A stretch of 56,663 bases of DNA from a virus, in IMG/VR virus record IMGVR_UViG_3300023112_000017, positions 1 to 56,663 of that record; one strand, written 5' to 3'. Shown here piece by piece: positions 8,098 to 17,479 of the stretch; position 1 is the first letter of the stretch, and each line of letters begins with the position of its first letter. The position numbers and the translations under genes are program-made. The notes below the pieces were generated by a model that ran no database searches, was not told the DNA's origin, and was given only the letters and a program-made list of their open reading frames with translations.

Positions 8098-8451
8098 ATG
8101 AAACCAGTATATACACAAGTATTAAGTAGAGAGGAAAGATCACAGGCAATTAATGTCGGTATGATCACCAAGACAGCCTCTGTTGCTAAGAACGCAAGCA
8201 TCTCAAGTATCCTAGGTAGCGTAGCAGACCTTGGAACTAAAGGTGTCGTTGTTGGTTCACTTGTCACAGGAATCCCGTTAGGTATTATGGCCCACATAAT
8301 GCATAACAAGGTTAAGCAAGTCCGACAGAAAGAAAAAGATATGGATGCACAGATTGACTATTACAATAATGCTTCCGGTAGTATCGAAAGAACACTAGCA
8401 GACGAGCTAGGGTCTAAATCAACTTTAAACAATCCATATAAGTACGTATAA
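8098..8451 (+). CDS. Small protein with one membrane helix, 117 aa
   Basis: A single strongly hydrophobic segment (GVVVGSLVTGIPLGIMAHIM, residues ~43-62) is flanked by a short basic stretch and a charged, probably helical region. The N terminus contains K-x-A elements (ITKTAS, VAKNAS) like those in other head proteins here, but not the GF-x-DKC tag. An AGGAGT ribosome-binding site precedes ATG 8098. Context suggests an internal head or membrane-interacting ejection protein. The family is unknown. Confidence 0.7.
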   Translation: MKPVYTQVLSREERSQAINVGMITKTASVAKNASISSILGSVADLGTKGVVVGSLVTGIPLGIMAHIMHNKVKQVRQKEKDMDAQIDYYNNASGSIERTLADELGSKSTLNNPYKYV

Positions 8452-8453
8452 TT

Positions 8454-8879
8454 ATGAATGGTATGGTCGAAAATATGTTTAGCAACCCGTTTGCTGGAGA
8501 AGATAAAGGCAGTCAGCAGAACTTTGAAAGTATGCTTGACTTCGGGTCTAGTGTTCCTGGGCTACCCTCTATGCAGAAGGATGGAGAGCCTACTCCTAAG
8601 GAAATGGAAGAAGCTGCAGAAGCTGTTCGATACTCCAAAGTAGTAAAGGTACAAGACATTATGGTAGAGACCTTTGACATGAGCAACCCAGGGCATGTCA
8701 AAAGATATAGAGAAATCTATAAAGAGCTTTATGGTCTAGCTTCCGAGAGTAAGATACTTATAACAGTTAACGAGAGGCAGTTTATAAACTGCGTCACAAA
8801 CCCACGGTGGGTACTGCATTTAGAATGGATTGTATATGATATGCAGAAGAAAGATCACATGATGAGCTCAGGAGACTGA
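8454..8879 (+). CDS. Unrecognised 141-aa acidic protein
   Basis: The frame starts two bases after the preceding stop and ends one base before the next start, so it belongs to the same operon. The N-terminal half is acidic and Ser/Met/Gly-rich; the C-terminal half is a compact mixed alpha/beta region (residues ~60-135) with aromatic residues (NPRWVLHLEWIVYDMQ). It has no hydrophobic helix, Cys cluster or shared tag. I cannot name a family. It could be a chaperone or structural head component. Confidence 0.7.
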   Translation: MNGMVENMFSNPFAGEDKGSQQNFESMLDFGSSVPGLPSMQKDGEPTPKEMEEAAEAVRYSKVVKVQDIMVETFDMSNPGHVKRYREIYKELYGLASESKILITVNERQFINCVTNPRWVLHLEWIVYDMQKKDHMMSSGD

Positions 8880-8880
8880 T

Positions 8881-10290
8881 ATGAATAAGGAAGCAAACGA
8901 AGATTTTATTGATAAAGATACCGTACTTAGATACGGCCTAGGCGGCCTAGCTGCTGGTGCTGGTAGTGCTGGGTTACTCAGCCTCGTTAACATGCTTAAG
9001 CGTATGAAAGATGAAAACGAACCCGAGACAGATGACAAAACGATTGTACTCACCTTACCTAACAAGCGGGCAAGCGACAGGTCTGAGGCTGGTGTTGACC
9101 AGCCAGTACAGACGGCGCCTACTACTGGAAAGGCCCCAGAAGAAGAAGCCGGAGTAAAAGAAACTACTATGGTTACTTCTACTGCTAAAGCTAAGAAGCA
9201 GAGCTATCAGGTTAAACACCTTAAGAGTTCTAACGGACAAGTTAGAGATCCTAACGGTAAGTATGGGATTAAGATACAGAAGCAAGCAGCTTGGCCCACT
9301 CTGACTGCCTCCCTCCTGGCCGCTGGCGCAGGTGGAGTGGCTGGCTACAAGCTTGTAGATAAGATATATGAAATGAGACAGATGAAGAAGAAAGAAGAGG
9401 AGCTTGGCAAAGCTAAGCAGGAATATCTTGACCTACTTGGTAAAGCAGCCTCCTCTGATTCCGAGAAACAAGCAGCAAGTGACTTTAACCTATGGGACTA
9501 CCCAGCAGGTCTAGGCGCACTAGCTTTAATCCTCGGTGGTGGTGGGACAGCGTACCTTACTAAGAAGGTACTGGATGAACAGACAAGACAACCGGAAGCT
9601 GATGAAGTAGGTAAGATCCAAAAGATTATCTTCCGTTCAGCTCCTGGCCAAGGTGTAAGAGCTGCAGAAGGAGAAGAAGACGAGGATGAAGGCTATGATA
9701 AAGCAGCCTCTGCCGAAGCTACTGATGTATTCCAGTCAGCTCTTGGAGTTATGCTCGATGTCTGTGAAAGTAAACATAACATCCTAAAGACAGCATCTGT
9801 ATCCGCAGAGCTCGATCGTTTGGATATGTCTGCATCTGACCTATACAAGATGGCTGGTGAAGATTATGAAAAACTACTAGCAACGTTACAGGGTAACCCT
9901 GATCTACGTAAGCTAGTTACTAGAGCTTCAATGGATCAACACCCGCTTCTTAAATACTTTAAATGGTCTGCCGGACTTCCTGGTGTTAAGCAATACACTG
10001 ACAGCAAGATGTACGATAAGGTTGAAGAGATGTTTGGGCCTAAGGCCGAGAAGGTTGCTGGTATCCTAGACATGCTAGGAAGTATCTCTGCATCTGCCAT
10101 TGGTAGTAACATTGCCGAGAAGGATGACATCGAAGCTCAGCAAGCAGAGGGCGATGAAGATGAAGAAGCTCAAAGTGGTTCCGGTATTGATGTAGGTGCC
10201 GCAGACCCAGAAGCTGCAGCCTTTGTTCTTGCTAACCAAGAGAAGATACAAAAGGTTATCGAAACACTTAAAGCCCAAGGGAAGATCTAA
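8881..10290 (+). CDS. Probable ejection protein with three membrane segments
   Basis: This 469-aa protein begins with MNKEANEDF, which contains the K-x-A element almost at the start. Three separated Gly/Ala-rich hydrophobic segments follow at residues ~19-40 (LGGLAAGAGSAGLLSLVNML), ~140-162 (LTASLLAAGAGGVAGYKLV) and ~208-228 (PAGLGALALILGGGGTAYL). Between and after them are charged, mostly helical regions with many K-x-A elements (GKAAS, EKQAA, DKAAS, LKTAS, YKMAG). The C-terminal third is acidic. It has no enzyme motif. The alternating membrane and charged segments, inside a cluster of tagged head proteins, suggest an internal protein delivered with the genome. This is an inference. Confidence 0.75.
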   Translation: MNKEANEDFIDKDTVLRYGLGGLAAGAGSAGLLSLVNMLKRMKDENEPETDDKTIVLTLPNKRASDRSEAGVDQPVQTAPTTGKAPEEEAGVKETTMVTSTAKAKKQSYQVKHLKSSNGQVRDPNGKYGIKIQKQAAWPTLTASLLAAGAGGVAGYKLVDKIYEMRQMKKKEEELGKAKQEYLDLLGKAASSDSEKQAASDFNLWDYPAGLGALALILGGGGTAYLTKKVLDEQTRQPEADEVGKIQKIIFRSAPGQGVRAAEGEEDEDEGYDKAASAEATDVFQSALGVMLDVCESKHNILKTASVSAELDRLDMSASDLYKMAGEDYEKLLATLQGNPDLRKLVTRASMDQHPLLKYFKWSAGLPGVKQYTDSKMYDKVEEMFGPKAEKVAGILDMLGSISASAIGSNIAEKDDIEAQQAEGDEDEEAQSGSGIDVGAADPEAAAFVLANQEKIQKVIETLKAQGKI

Positions 10291-10796
10291 TGAGTAATAC
10301 TAGCATGACTCAAGAGCAGGAAGTAGCTCTAGCCTATGCTAAGGGATTCCTTGAGAAGTGTGCCCAAGCCGAAGTAGCCCCGGAAGCTGTTGACGAAGGT
10401 GGTCGACTTGGCGCCTATCTAGCAGGCTTGTTTCCTGGGGTCGGTGGTGCTGTTCATGGCGCTGCGACAGCAGACGAGGGTGACAGTAAGATTTGGGAAG
10501 GACTTAAGTCTATGCTCGGTGGTACTGCAGGTTTTGTTGGTGGCGGACTATTAGGTAGTAAGCTAGGAAAACTTCTAGGTAAAGGCTCTGCAAAGATGGG
10601 AGTCGGTAGTCGAGACCTTATACCCAAGCAGTTGCAGCAGTGGCGCGAAGTTGGACCAGTACTTGAGTCTGGACGACGTAACGCTATAAAGATGAACCCG
10701 TTCACTAAAGCTGAGCTTATGGGGATTCTTGGTGGAGCAGGAGCTGGTAGTGTTGTTGGGGCAGGTGAAACTCTTAACGCTATGAGAGGCGACTAA
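10290..10796 (+). CDS. Tagged Gly-rich head protein, 168 aa
   Basis: A clear copy of the shared module lies at residues 15-33 (AYAKGFLEKCAQAEVAPEA). It is followed by three Gly-rich hydrophobic segments (LFPGVGGAVHGAA, GTAGFVGGGLLGSKLGKLLG, GILGGAGAGSVVGAGE) that resemble glycine-zipper membrane helices. The remainder is short and basic. Start and stop both overlap their neighbours in the TAATG manner. I infer a small internal head or ejection protein. The tag is seen directly; its meaning is inferred. Confidence 0.75.
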   Translation: MSNTSMTQEQEVALAYAKGFLEKCAQAEVAPEAVDEGGRLGAYLAGLFPGVGGAVHGAATADEGDSKIWEGLKSMLGGTAGFVGGGLLGSKLGKLLGKGSAKMGVGSRDLIPKQLQQWREVGPVLESGRRNAIKMNPFTKAELMGILGGAGAGSVVGAGETLNAMRGD

Positions 10797-11038
10797 TGCA
10801 TAACGAAGCATTTCAACAAGGCTTTCACGATAGATGTGCTGAGTACGGCATTGATGGCGAAGCACTCAAGCAAGCTGCGGAAGGTCCTTTTCTAAGTGAT
10901 GCAGAGAACAAAGCAGATAAAAATCGTAAAAAAGGTAAACCAGCCGTTACCACTAGCGCTAAAGACACTGAAGAAACTCCAAAGTCTTTGGCTAAGAAGA
11001 TCAAAGACGGCTACAGTGTTGGCACTGTAAACAAGTAA
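10796..11038 (+). CDS. Tagged small basic head protein, 80 aa
   Basis: Almost half of this protein is the shared module, one of its clearest copies: AFQQGFHDRCAEYGIDGEAL at residues 5-24, then KQAAE at 25-29. The remainder is a short, Lys-rich, disordered tail. Such a protein is little more than a tag with a basic extension, comparable in design to small internal proteins of T4-type heads. It lies immediately upstream of the RNA polymerase gene, which carries a weaker copy of the module. The function is inferred from the tag. Confidence 0.75.
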   Translation: MHNEAFQQGFHDRCAEYGIDGEALKQAAEGPFLSDAENKADKNRKKGKPAVTTSAKDTEETPKSLAKKIKDGYSVGTVNK

Positions 11039-11074
11039 AGCTTTAAAGAAGCCGGTAAACACTAAGAGGAAACT

Positions 11075-14000
11075 ATGCACAACAGTCTTTCGCAAGATGA
11101 TATTAATAAACACGCTCTAGTTGCCGGCTTCGACCTTCTCCTTAAGGAATCACAGGTTGCAGGCGCACTACCAGAGCACCTACGAGCATTCGATGATGTA
11201 GATAAGACAAGAGAGCTTATCTATGGCAACGTTATTAGCTCCCTTACAGATAAGTTCCCATACTCAGATGGTAAGCACCGTCTTGAGTTACACAACGTTA
11301 AATATTCTGGACCTAAGGAGTATACCTGGGCCCAACAGAAGAAAGCGTTGATTAGCAACAAATCATTGAAGACCCCAGTTAAAGGTACTTGGAAGTTATT
11401 CGACGAAGAGACAGGAGAGCAGCTCGATGAGAAAGAAGAAGTTGTCATGGACGTTCCTTACTATACCCAACGAGGAACCATCGTTAATAATGGCAATGAG
11501 TATACCGTCGTTAACCAATCCCGACTCAAACCTGGAGTTTACACACGGACCAAACAGAACGGGGAACATGAAACCCAGTTTAATGTTAAGCCCGGCACCG
11601 GTAGAGGATTCCGTATATGGATGGAACCTTCTTCAGGTATCTTCCGTGTTAACGTAGGTCAGGCCAACATACCAGCATACCCTTTCCTTAAGATGCAAGG
11701 CGTCTCCGATGAGCAGATGCAGAAGTCTTGGGGTGATGATGTTTATAATGCGAATGTTAAGAAGCAAGACCCACAAGCAGTAAATAAACTTTATGAAAGG
11801 TTTGCCGGTAGTAAGGCAGACAAAGAAGCCACACAAGATCAGAAGGCCGACTACATCAGAGAGCAGCTGACTAAGTCTGAGCTAGATGAGCGCGTGGTCG
11901 AAAGAACTACTGGCTTAGTAGGAACTAAGACCGTCACACCCGAACTACTGCTGCGGACGACTAATAAGTTGCTTAACGTCAACCGTAGAGAAGAAGACAC
12001 CGACGATCGTGACGCGCCAGAGTTCTCCAATATTTTAAGTGTAGAAGACTTCGTTAAAGAACGTATCGATAAAGATGCCGGTAATACAGCTAGGCAGATG
12101 CTCTTTAACGTCAGAAGGGATAAGAACCTTGGAAGAGTTAGACGAGGAGCCCTGAACAGCTACATGAGCTCACTACTGTTAGGATCAGGCCTAGCCTCTC
12201 CTACTGAAGAGACGAACCCTTTCCAAATCATGGATCAACACAACCGTATCATTAAGCTTGGTGAGGGTGGTATAAGTTCTGCCCAAACTATTACTGATGA
12301 AGCACGTGACGTTAATACTGGTCAGGTTGGTTTCATTGATCCTGTCGCTGGGCCTGAGTCTGATAAGGTAGGTATCGATGTTCGAGCATCCTACAAATCA
12401 TTCAAAGGTAATGACGGACAGATCTATGCAGAGTTCTTAGACAATAAAGGTAAGAAGCAATACCTGAAGCCAGAGGATATGGCTGGAGCTACTGTTGCAT
12501 TCCCCGGACAAGACCCTAAGAAGCAGAAGTACGCTAACGTTATTAAGAATGGTAAGCTTACAAAGACTGACTGGGAGGACGTCGATTATACAGTGCCGTC
12601 ACAAGCACATATGTACTTCGGTGGATTCAACCTCACACCATTACCAACATCATTTCAGCCAGGACGTGCGTTCTACGCCTCTAAGTATTGGAGTCAGTAC
12701 CTTCCACTTAAGAATGGGGAAGTCCCACTCGTCCAGACACAGGTTCCAGGAGAGGACGCAAGTTTCTCTGAACACTACGGTAGAAAGACTGCCGGTATAA
12801 ACTCCAAGGTTGGCGGCATTGTTACTAAGGTTACCGACGGTGGAGTTACAGTTACAGACGAAGAAGGCAAGAAGCATTTCTACGAGACTGTAAAAGATTT
12901 CCCTTTCAACAGGCTTACCGCGATATCATTCAGCCCAAAGGTTAAGTCCGGCGATGTGGTAAAGCCTGGCGACATGATTGCCCACTCGAACTTCACAGAT
13001 AAAGAAACTGGTGCGTTCAACATGGGTACTAACCTCAAGACTGCAGTCGTACCGTATGAAGGATTCTCTTTTGAGGATGCATACGTTATCTCGGAGTCTG
13101 CCGCTAAGAAGCTTGAGACTGAACGGTTGGTAGGCTTTGATAAGACGTCTAGAGGTGAGGACGTAGTTAACAAGAATAAGTTTCTATCAGCCTTCAGTAA
13201 GAAGTTCACCGCCGACCAGTATAAGACTATTACTGATAACGGTGTGGTGAAGACGGGAACTATACTCAAGAAAGGCGACCCCATTATTTTAGCTCTTGGA
13301 CCTAAGGTTCTAGGTAAAGAAGATGAGAAGCTTGGTCGTCTACATAAAACTTTAAGAAACGCCTTCAAGGATGACTCGGTAGTTTGGGAATCAAGGTTCC
13401 CTGGAGTTGTTACTGATGTTGGTATTACTAACAAAGGCGTAAAGGTTAACGTTAAAACATCGTCCCCAGCTCAGATGGGTGACAAACTGGCAAATCTTGC
13501 CGCATCTAAAGGTGTTATAGGGAAAATTATTCCTGATGACGAGATGCCTAAGGATCAGTTAACAGACGAACCTTATGAAATGCTACTTAACCCTATGGTA
13601 GTCCAGTCCCGTGTTGCGCCGAACCAGTTAGCAGAGATGCAGCTGGCTAAGATAGCTAAAAAAACAGGGAAGGCTTATAAGTTACCATCCGAAGCACCAG
13701 AAGAGGGATGGAGCGCGTTTGCTAAAGCAGAGTTAGATAAGAATGGACTATCTGCAAGGAACACTGTCTACGACCCAGTAAAAGGTAGAGAGATAAAGAA
13801 CCTTGGTGAAGGTTATATGTATATGAGTGCATTCCACCACTTAGCAGAAAAGAAAGTATCTGGCCGCGATATGGTTGGTGGCTACACAGATGCTGGTCAA
13901 CCTTCTAAAGGCGGAAAGACTGGAGCTAAGAAGTTTAGTGGTATGAACCTTAACGCTGCATTAGCTCACGGTGCCCATGAGGTTATCAAGGATGCTACCC

Positions 14001-15535
14001 TTATCCGAGGTGTTAAGAACGAAGACTATTGGAACACTCTAAGGTCAGGTAGACCACTTCCAGAGCCAGAGACACCATTTATATATGACAAGTTTATGAA
14101 CACCTTGAAGGCCGGCGGTATTAACGTCGACAAGAAGGGTGACATCCTTTCTATCATGCCGATGACTAATTCAGACATCGATAAGATATCTGGCGGAGAG
14201 ATCAAGAATAGCCGTACTGTCGACATCAAGAATCAGGACAGTGCTCCTGGTGGTTTATTTGATATGGCAGTTACTGGCGGTGCCGGGGGTAATAAGTGGG
14301 GACACATAACTCTAGCAGAGCCTATCCCTAACCCAGTAATGGAAGAACCTATCAGACGTGTACTTGGTCTTAAGGTAAAAGACTTCCACGACATACTAGC
14401 CGGTAAGCAAGAGCTTGAAGGCGAGACTGGTGGCAAGGCTATACGTAAGGCACTTGGCGCAATAGACGTTGATAAAGATATTGAAAAGTATACCCATGAG
14501 ATTAAGACTGCTCGTGGTGCGCGTAGAGATAATGCAGTGAAAGCACTTCGTTACTTACATGCAGCTCGTAAGCAAAGTATTAGCCCTACTGATTGGATAC
14601 TAGATAAGGTACCAGTAATCCCACCAGCGTTCAGGCCTATCTCACAAGTAGGCGATATGCTCAAGGCTTCTGACCTTAATGGTTTGTACCGCGACGTTAT
14701 CGAAACAAACAATAGTATTAAAGACTTAAGAGAAGACCTACCAGAAGATGAGCTAGCAGATGAGAAGATCGCTCTTTATAAATCTGTAACTGCAGCATTT
14801 GGTTTAGGTCAGCCTATTACTCCAGATGGTACCTCCAAGAATTGGAAGGGCGCGATCAGACAAGTTATTGGTAGCAACCCTAAGACAGGTATGCTCCAGA
14901 GTAAGGTTCTTTCCAAGACTGTTAACTTTGTAGGTAGAGCTGTTGCCAGCCCTAACCCTAACTATGATATGGACACAGTCGGTATCCCAGAGAATAAGGC
15001 ATGGACTATTTATAGACCTTTCATCATTCGCGCACTTGTACGTGATGGTGTACCACAAGCCAAAGCTACTGAGATGGTAGAAGACCAAGATAAAGTAGCT
15101 AAGGATGCCTTGATTGCAGAGATGGATAAGCGCCCAGTGATTATGGATAGAGCGCCTACATGGCACAAGTTCAACCTTCTTGCATTCAAGGGTAAGCTAG
15201 TTGAGAGCGACACCATACAGGTAAGCCCTCTTATTGTTGCAGGGTTCAATATGGACTTTGATGGCGATGCTGTTAACTTCCACGTTCCAGTCTCAGACAA
15301 AGCTGTTAAGCAAGCCTGGGAAAAGATGACACCATCTAAGAACCTGTTTGCAGTTAATGACCTTAAGTCCCCTCAACATGCTATCAGTAAAGAGATGGCT
15401 ATGGGACTTTACCAACTTACTCGTAAGGCTAAGAATAAGAAGCCTGTAGTCTTTAGTTCTGTAGAAGAAGCTAAGAAGGCCTACAAGGAAGGATTGATTG
15501 ATGCCAACGACCCAATTGAAATAGAGGGTGCATAA
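11075..15535 (+). CDS. RNA polymerase beta fused to N-terminal beta-prime
   Basis: A 1486-aa multisubunit-type RNA polymerase subunit. The beta part (residues ~25 to ~1010) keeps VVPYEGFSFEDAYVISE (FED at 666-668; the bacterial NFEDS region), GDKLANLAASKGVIGKI (GDK at 802-804) followed by LNPMVVQSR, and the C-terminal LNAALAHGAHEVIKDATL. The chain then runs straight into beta-prime: WGHITLAEP (bacterial MGHIEL), PVIPPAFRP, RAPTWHKFNL, and the catalytic metal-binding NMDFDGD (D1394, D1396, D1398). It ends shortly after MGLYQLTRKA, where bacterial beta-prime would continue. The first beta-prime zinc finger is absent. Residues 16-26, VAGFDLLLKES, resemble the head-protein tag, suggesting packaging in the virion. 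The missing part of beta-prime is at 18191. An AGAGGA site precedes ATG 11075. Confidence 0.93.
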   Translation: MHNSLSQDDINKHALVAGFDLLLKESQVAGALPEHLRAFDDVDKTRELIYGNVISSLTDKFPYSDGKHRLELHNVKYSGPKEYTWAQQKKALISNKSLKTPVKGTWKLFDEETGEQLDEKEEVVMDVPYYTQRGTIVNNGNEYTVVNQSRLKPGVYTRTKQNGEHETQFNVKPGTGRGFRIWMEPSSGIFRVNVGQANIPAYPFLKMQGVSDEQMQKSWGDDVYNANVKKQDPQAVNKLYERFAGSKADKEATQDQKADYIREQLTKSELDERVVERTTGLVGTKTVTPELLLRTTNKLLNVNRREEDTDDRDAPEFSNILSVEDFVKERIDKDAGNTARQMLFNVRRDKNLGRVRRGALNSYMSSLLLGSGLASPTEETNPFQIMDQHNRIIKLGEGGISSAQTITDEARDVNTGQVGFIDPVAGPESDKVGIDVRASYKSFKGNDGQIYAEFLDNKGKKQYLKPEDMAGATVAFPGQDPKKQKYANVIKNGKLTKTDWEDVDYTVPSQAHMYFGGFNLTPLPTSFQPGRAFYASKYWSQYLPLKNGEVPLVQTQVPGEDASFSEHYGRKTAGINSKVGGIVTKVTDGGVTVTDEEGKKHFYETVKDFPFNRLTAISFSPKVKSGDVVKPGDMIAHSNFTDKETGAFNMGTNLKTAVVPYEGFSFEDAYVISESAAKKLETERLVGFDKTSRGEDVVNKNKFLSAFSKKFTADQYKTITDNGVVKTGTILKKGDPIILALGPKVLGKEDEKLGRLHKTLRNAFKDDSVVWESRFPGVVTDVGITNKGVKVNVKTSSPAQMGDKLANLAASKGVIGKIIPDDEMPKDQLTDEPYEMLLNPMVVQSRVAPNQLAEMQLAKIAKKTGKAYKLPSEAPEEGWSAFAKAELDKNGLSARNTVYDPVKGREIKNLGEGYMYMSAFHHLAEKKVSGRDMVGGYTDAGQPSKGGKTGAKKFSGMNLNAALAHGAHEVIKDATLIRGVKNEDYWNTLRSGRPLPEPETPFIYDKFMNTLKAGGINVDKKGDILSIMPMTNSDIDKISGGEIKNSRTVDIKNQDSAPGGLFDMAVTGGAGGNKWGHITLAEPIPNPVMEEPIRRVLGLKVKDFHDILAGKQELEGETGGKAIRKALGAIDVDKDIEKYTHEIKTARGARRDNAVKALRYLHAARKQSISPTDWILDKVPVIPPAFRPISQVGDMLKASDLNGLYRDVIETNNSIKDLREDLPEDELADEKIALYKSVTAAFGLGQPITPDGTSKNWKGAIRQVIGSNPKTGMLQSKVLSKTVNFVGRAVASPNPNYDMDTVGIPENKAWTIYRPFIIRALVRDGVPQAKATEMVEDQDKVAKDALIAEMDKRPVIMDRAPTWHKFNLLAFKGKLVESDTIQVSPLIVAGFNMDFDGDAVNFHVPVSDKAVKQAWEKMTPSKNLFAVNDLKSPQHAISKEMAMGLYQLTRKAKNKKPVVFSSVEEAKKAYKEGLIDANDPIEIEGA

Positions 15536-16053
15536 TGCCAGCAAAGCCTGTAGTCGAAAAGGAGAAGAGCTCTTGGTTAATAATAGCCGAGAAGGTAGTA
15601 CTTCCTATCTTAGGGTTCCTTTGCATCTGGATCTTTAATACAATTAACGTATTAGAGGATGAGTATAGCAAACTATCTGATAAGAACTTGCACGAACGTA
15701 TCTTGGAGCTAGAGAAGCGAGAAGAGGCTATTGATGAGAAGTTTAAAGAGATGTCTGCTATGTGGCGGGTTATTAAAAGCTATGATGACAAGATAACAGC
15801 TAACAAGGTACAATCACAAGTGAACGCATTAGTACATGCCAGACTTACAACTACTAGTACTGTAGAGTCGTCTGTATTACCTAACCCATCTAAGAGTTGG
15901 AAACCTCTTCCTCTGCCTCATATTCTTAAGCCTGTTGACAATAAAGAACTTATTCTAAATAAGTTTAAGCTTGACCTAGACAAAGACCCGGAGCAGTTTA
16001 AACAAAAGCATCTACGAGAATTTAACCAAGAACAGCTAGAAAGGAAGAGGTAA
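15535..16053 (+). CDS. Membrane-anchored coiled-coil protein, 172 aa
   Basis: One long hydrophobic helix lies at residues ~14-37 (WLIIAEKVVLPILGFLCIWI) after a short positively charged N terminus. A predicted coiled coil follows (~43-75, LHERILELEKREEAIDEKF), and the C terminus is charged. The start overlaps the stop of the polymerase gene. It lies between the two polymerase genes, and its architecture resembles small spanin- or spacer-type membrane proteins. There is no lipoprotein signal or SAR-type motif to support a lysis role. Given the context I favour a virion protein that enters the host membrane, but this is a guess. Confidence 0.7.
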   Translation: MPAKPVVEKEKSSWLIIAEKVVLPILGFLCIWIFNTINVLEDEYSKLSDKNLHERILELEKREEAIDEKFKEMSAMWRVIKSYDDKITANKVQSQVNALVHARLTTTSTVESSVLPNPSKSWKPLPLPHILKPVDNKELILNKFKLDLDKDPEQFKQKHLREFNQEQLERKR

Positions 16054-16745
16054 TGTCACAGCAACCACCTAAACAAGCACCATCGTTACTAAATAGAGCT
16101 AAACACTTAGCAGGCGCAGCAGGGCGCATAGGTAAAGCCGCAGCTAGCGGAGATGCGGTTAAGGTGACTAATGATACTCGTAATAAACGGATAGCGATCT
16201 GTGAGAGTAACAAGTGTGGGGCATTTAATAGTAAGGAGCGAATCTGTAACTGGTGTGGTTGCTTTATAAACCAAAAGGCTAAGTTCGCCACCGAAATGTG
16301 TGGAGAAAGAGAAATCGCAGAGCAGAACGGTACTGCCGGGCATGATTGGTGGGAAGCACAGACGGTTAACAGTAAGGGCAAGGTAGAAACTCCTGAAACA
16401 CCTAAACCACAACGTACTAAACGGTTTGAACTACACGGCAACTCCCACTATATTACCGGAACGAAATTGTTAGAGCAGGAAGCCCATCTTAGGATGATAC
16501 TACCTACTAATGGTGAGTTAGTTAAAAAATTTAATGAGTATCACGTAGCTCAGAGTCAGCCTGGAGGTTGTTCCGGATGTCGGAAGAATTCTTTTGGAAG
16601 AGCTTTTGAGAAGGCATTGTCCACGGACTTTGTTAAACAAGGAACAGAACTAGTTGAAAAGGTTAGAGCTATATACCCAGAGTCTAAGTATATCTCTGCA
16701 CCCAGCCCGATTACTTGGGAAGAATTAATAAAGAGGACAAAATGA
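16053..16745 (+). CDS. Zinc-binding protein with CGC cluster, 230 aa
   Basis: After a basic helical N terminus comes a Cys cluster: C50, C55, C65-x2-C68-G-C70 and C83 (ICNWCGCFINQKAKF). This arrangement is seen in many small phage proteins of unknown function and should hold one or two zinc ions. A second C-x2-C lies near residue 175 (GGCSGCRKNSFG). The rest is soluble and mixed. Start and stop overlap both neighbours. It sits between the two polymerase genes, so a nucleic-acid-binding accessory role is conceivable, but only zinc binding is supported. Confidence 0.72.
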   Translation: MSQQPPKQAPSLLNRAKHLAGAAGRIGKAAASGDAVKVTNDTRNKRIAICESNKCGAFNSKERICNWCGCFINQKAKFATEMCGEREIAEQNGTAGHDWWEAQTVNSKGKVETPETPKPQRTKRFELHGNSHYITGTKLLEQEAHLRMILPTNGELVKKFNEYHVAQSQPGGCSGCRKNSFGRAFEKALSTDFVKQGTELVEKVRAIYPESKYISAPSPITWEELIKRTK

Positions 16746-17479
16746 ACTACTTAGATGACAATACCTTAAAAGCTATCAGAGCTTCTCAACTAAACAAAGA
16801 AGCTTTTGTTGCTATGCCGGGCGGTATGCCTGAAGATCAAGGCCAGGGCGGGGCACCACCACAAGGCGGACCTCCTCAGGGCGGACCACCAATGGACCCA
16901 GCAGCAGGCGGACCACCACAAGGCGATCCTTCAATGGGCGGCGGAGCACCTATGGGTGAGCCAGTACCTCAAGAGATTATACCAATACTACAGCAGATGG
17001 GTATTCAAGTAGATCCTCAGACAGGTATGGCAGTTGATCCAGAGACAGGGCAACCAATACCTACTGAAATGGTTATGCAAGTTCTACAAGAGAACGGTAT
17101 GCTTGGTGGTGGCGATCCTTCAATGGGCGGAGATCCTTCAATGGGTGGCGCACCAATGGGCGGCGATCCTTCAATGGGCGGCGGAGCACCAATGCCACCC
17201 GAGCCAGCACCTGCACCACCCGAGCCGCTACTACCACCAGATAGTATAGCAATGGCATCTAAAGAAGAATTTAAAGCAATCATGTCGGATGTTCTTAAGA
17301 GAGACCTACCAGGGCTTCTTAAGCAAGAACTTCCAACATTGTTACAGCCACTACTTAAAGAGGCAGTAGCTCAAGTCCTATCAGGACAGTATCAGGGCGA
17401 TGAGCAGTTACTTACTAGTATTGCGGATTCGGTATCAAGTAACAATGAACTATTAAACTCAATCACAGGAGTATTATAA
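16742..17479 (+). CDS. Pro/Gly-rich repeat protein, 245 aa
   Basis: I choose ATG 16742, which overlaps the preceding stop (ATGA) and has an AAGAGGA site; an upstream in-frame ATG at 16715 lies inside the preceding gene and has none. The N terminus (LNKEAF at residues 17-22) carries the K-x-A element. Residues ~25-165 are low-complexity Pro/Gly/Gln/Met, with several copies of GDPSMGG and PPQGGPP. The C-terminal ~80 residues form an ordered, helical, acidic region. This looks like a flexible linker protein with a C-terminal binding domain. No family is recognised. Confidence 0.7.
   Translation: MNYLDDNTLKAIRASQLNKEAFVAMPGGMPEDQGQGGAPPQGGPPQGGPPMDPAAGGPPQGDPSMGGGAPMGEPVPQEIIPILQQMGIQVDPQTGMAVDPETGQPIPTEMVMQVLQENGMLGGGDPSMGGDPSMGGAPMGGDPSMGGGAPMPPEPAPAPPEPLLPPDSIAMASKEEFKAIMSDVLKRDLPGLLKQELPTLLQPLLKEAVAQVLSGQYQGDEQLLTSIADSVSSNNELLNSITGVL
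17111..17197 (+). repeat. In-frame tandem repeats coding GDPSMGG
   Basis: Units of 15-18 bases based on GGCGATCCTTCAATGGGC occur at 17111-17128, 17129-17146 and 17162-17179, mixed with a GGCGCACCAATGGGC variant. A related pair lies at 16922-16957. All are in the reading frame of the 245-aa protein, so the copy number can change without shifting the frame. Confidence 0.8.
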
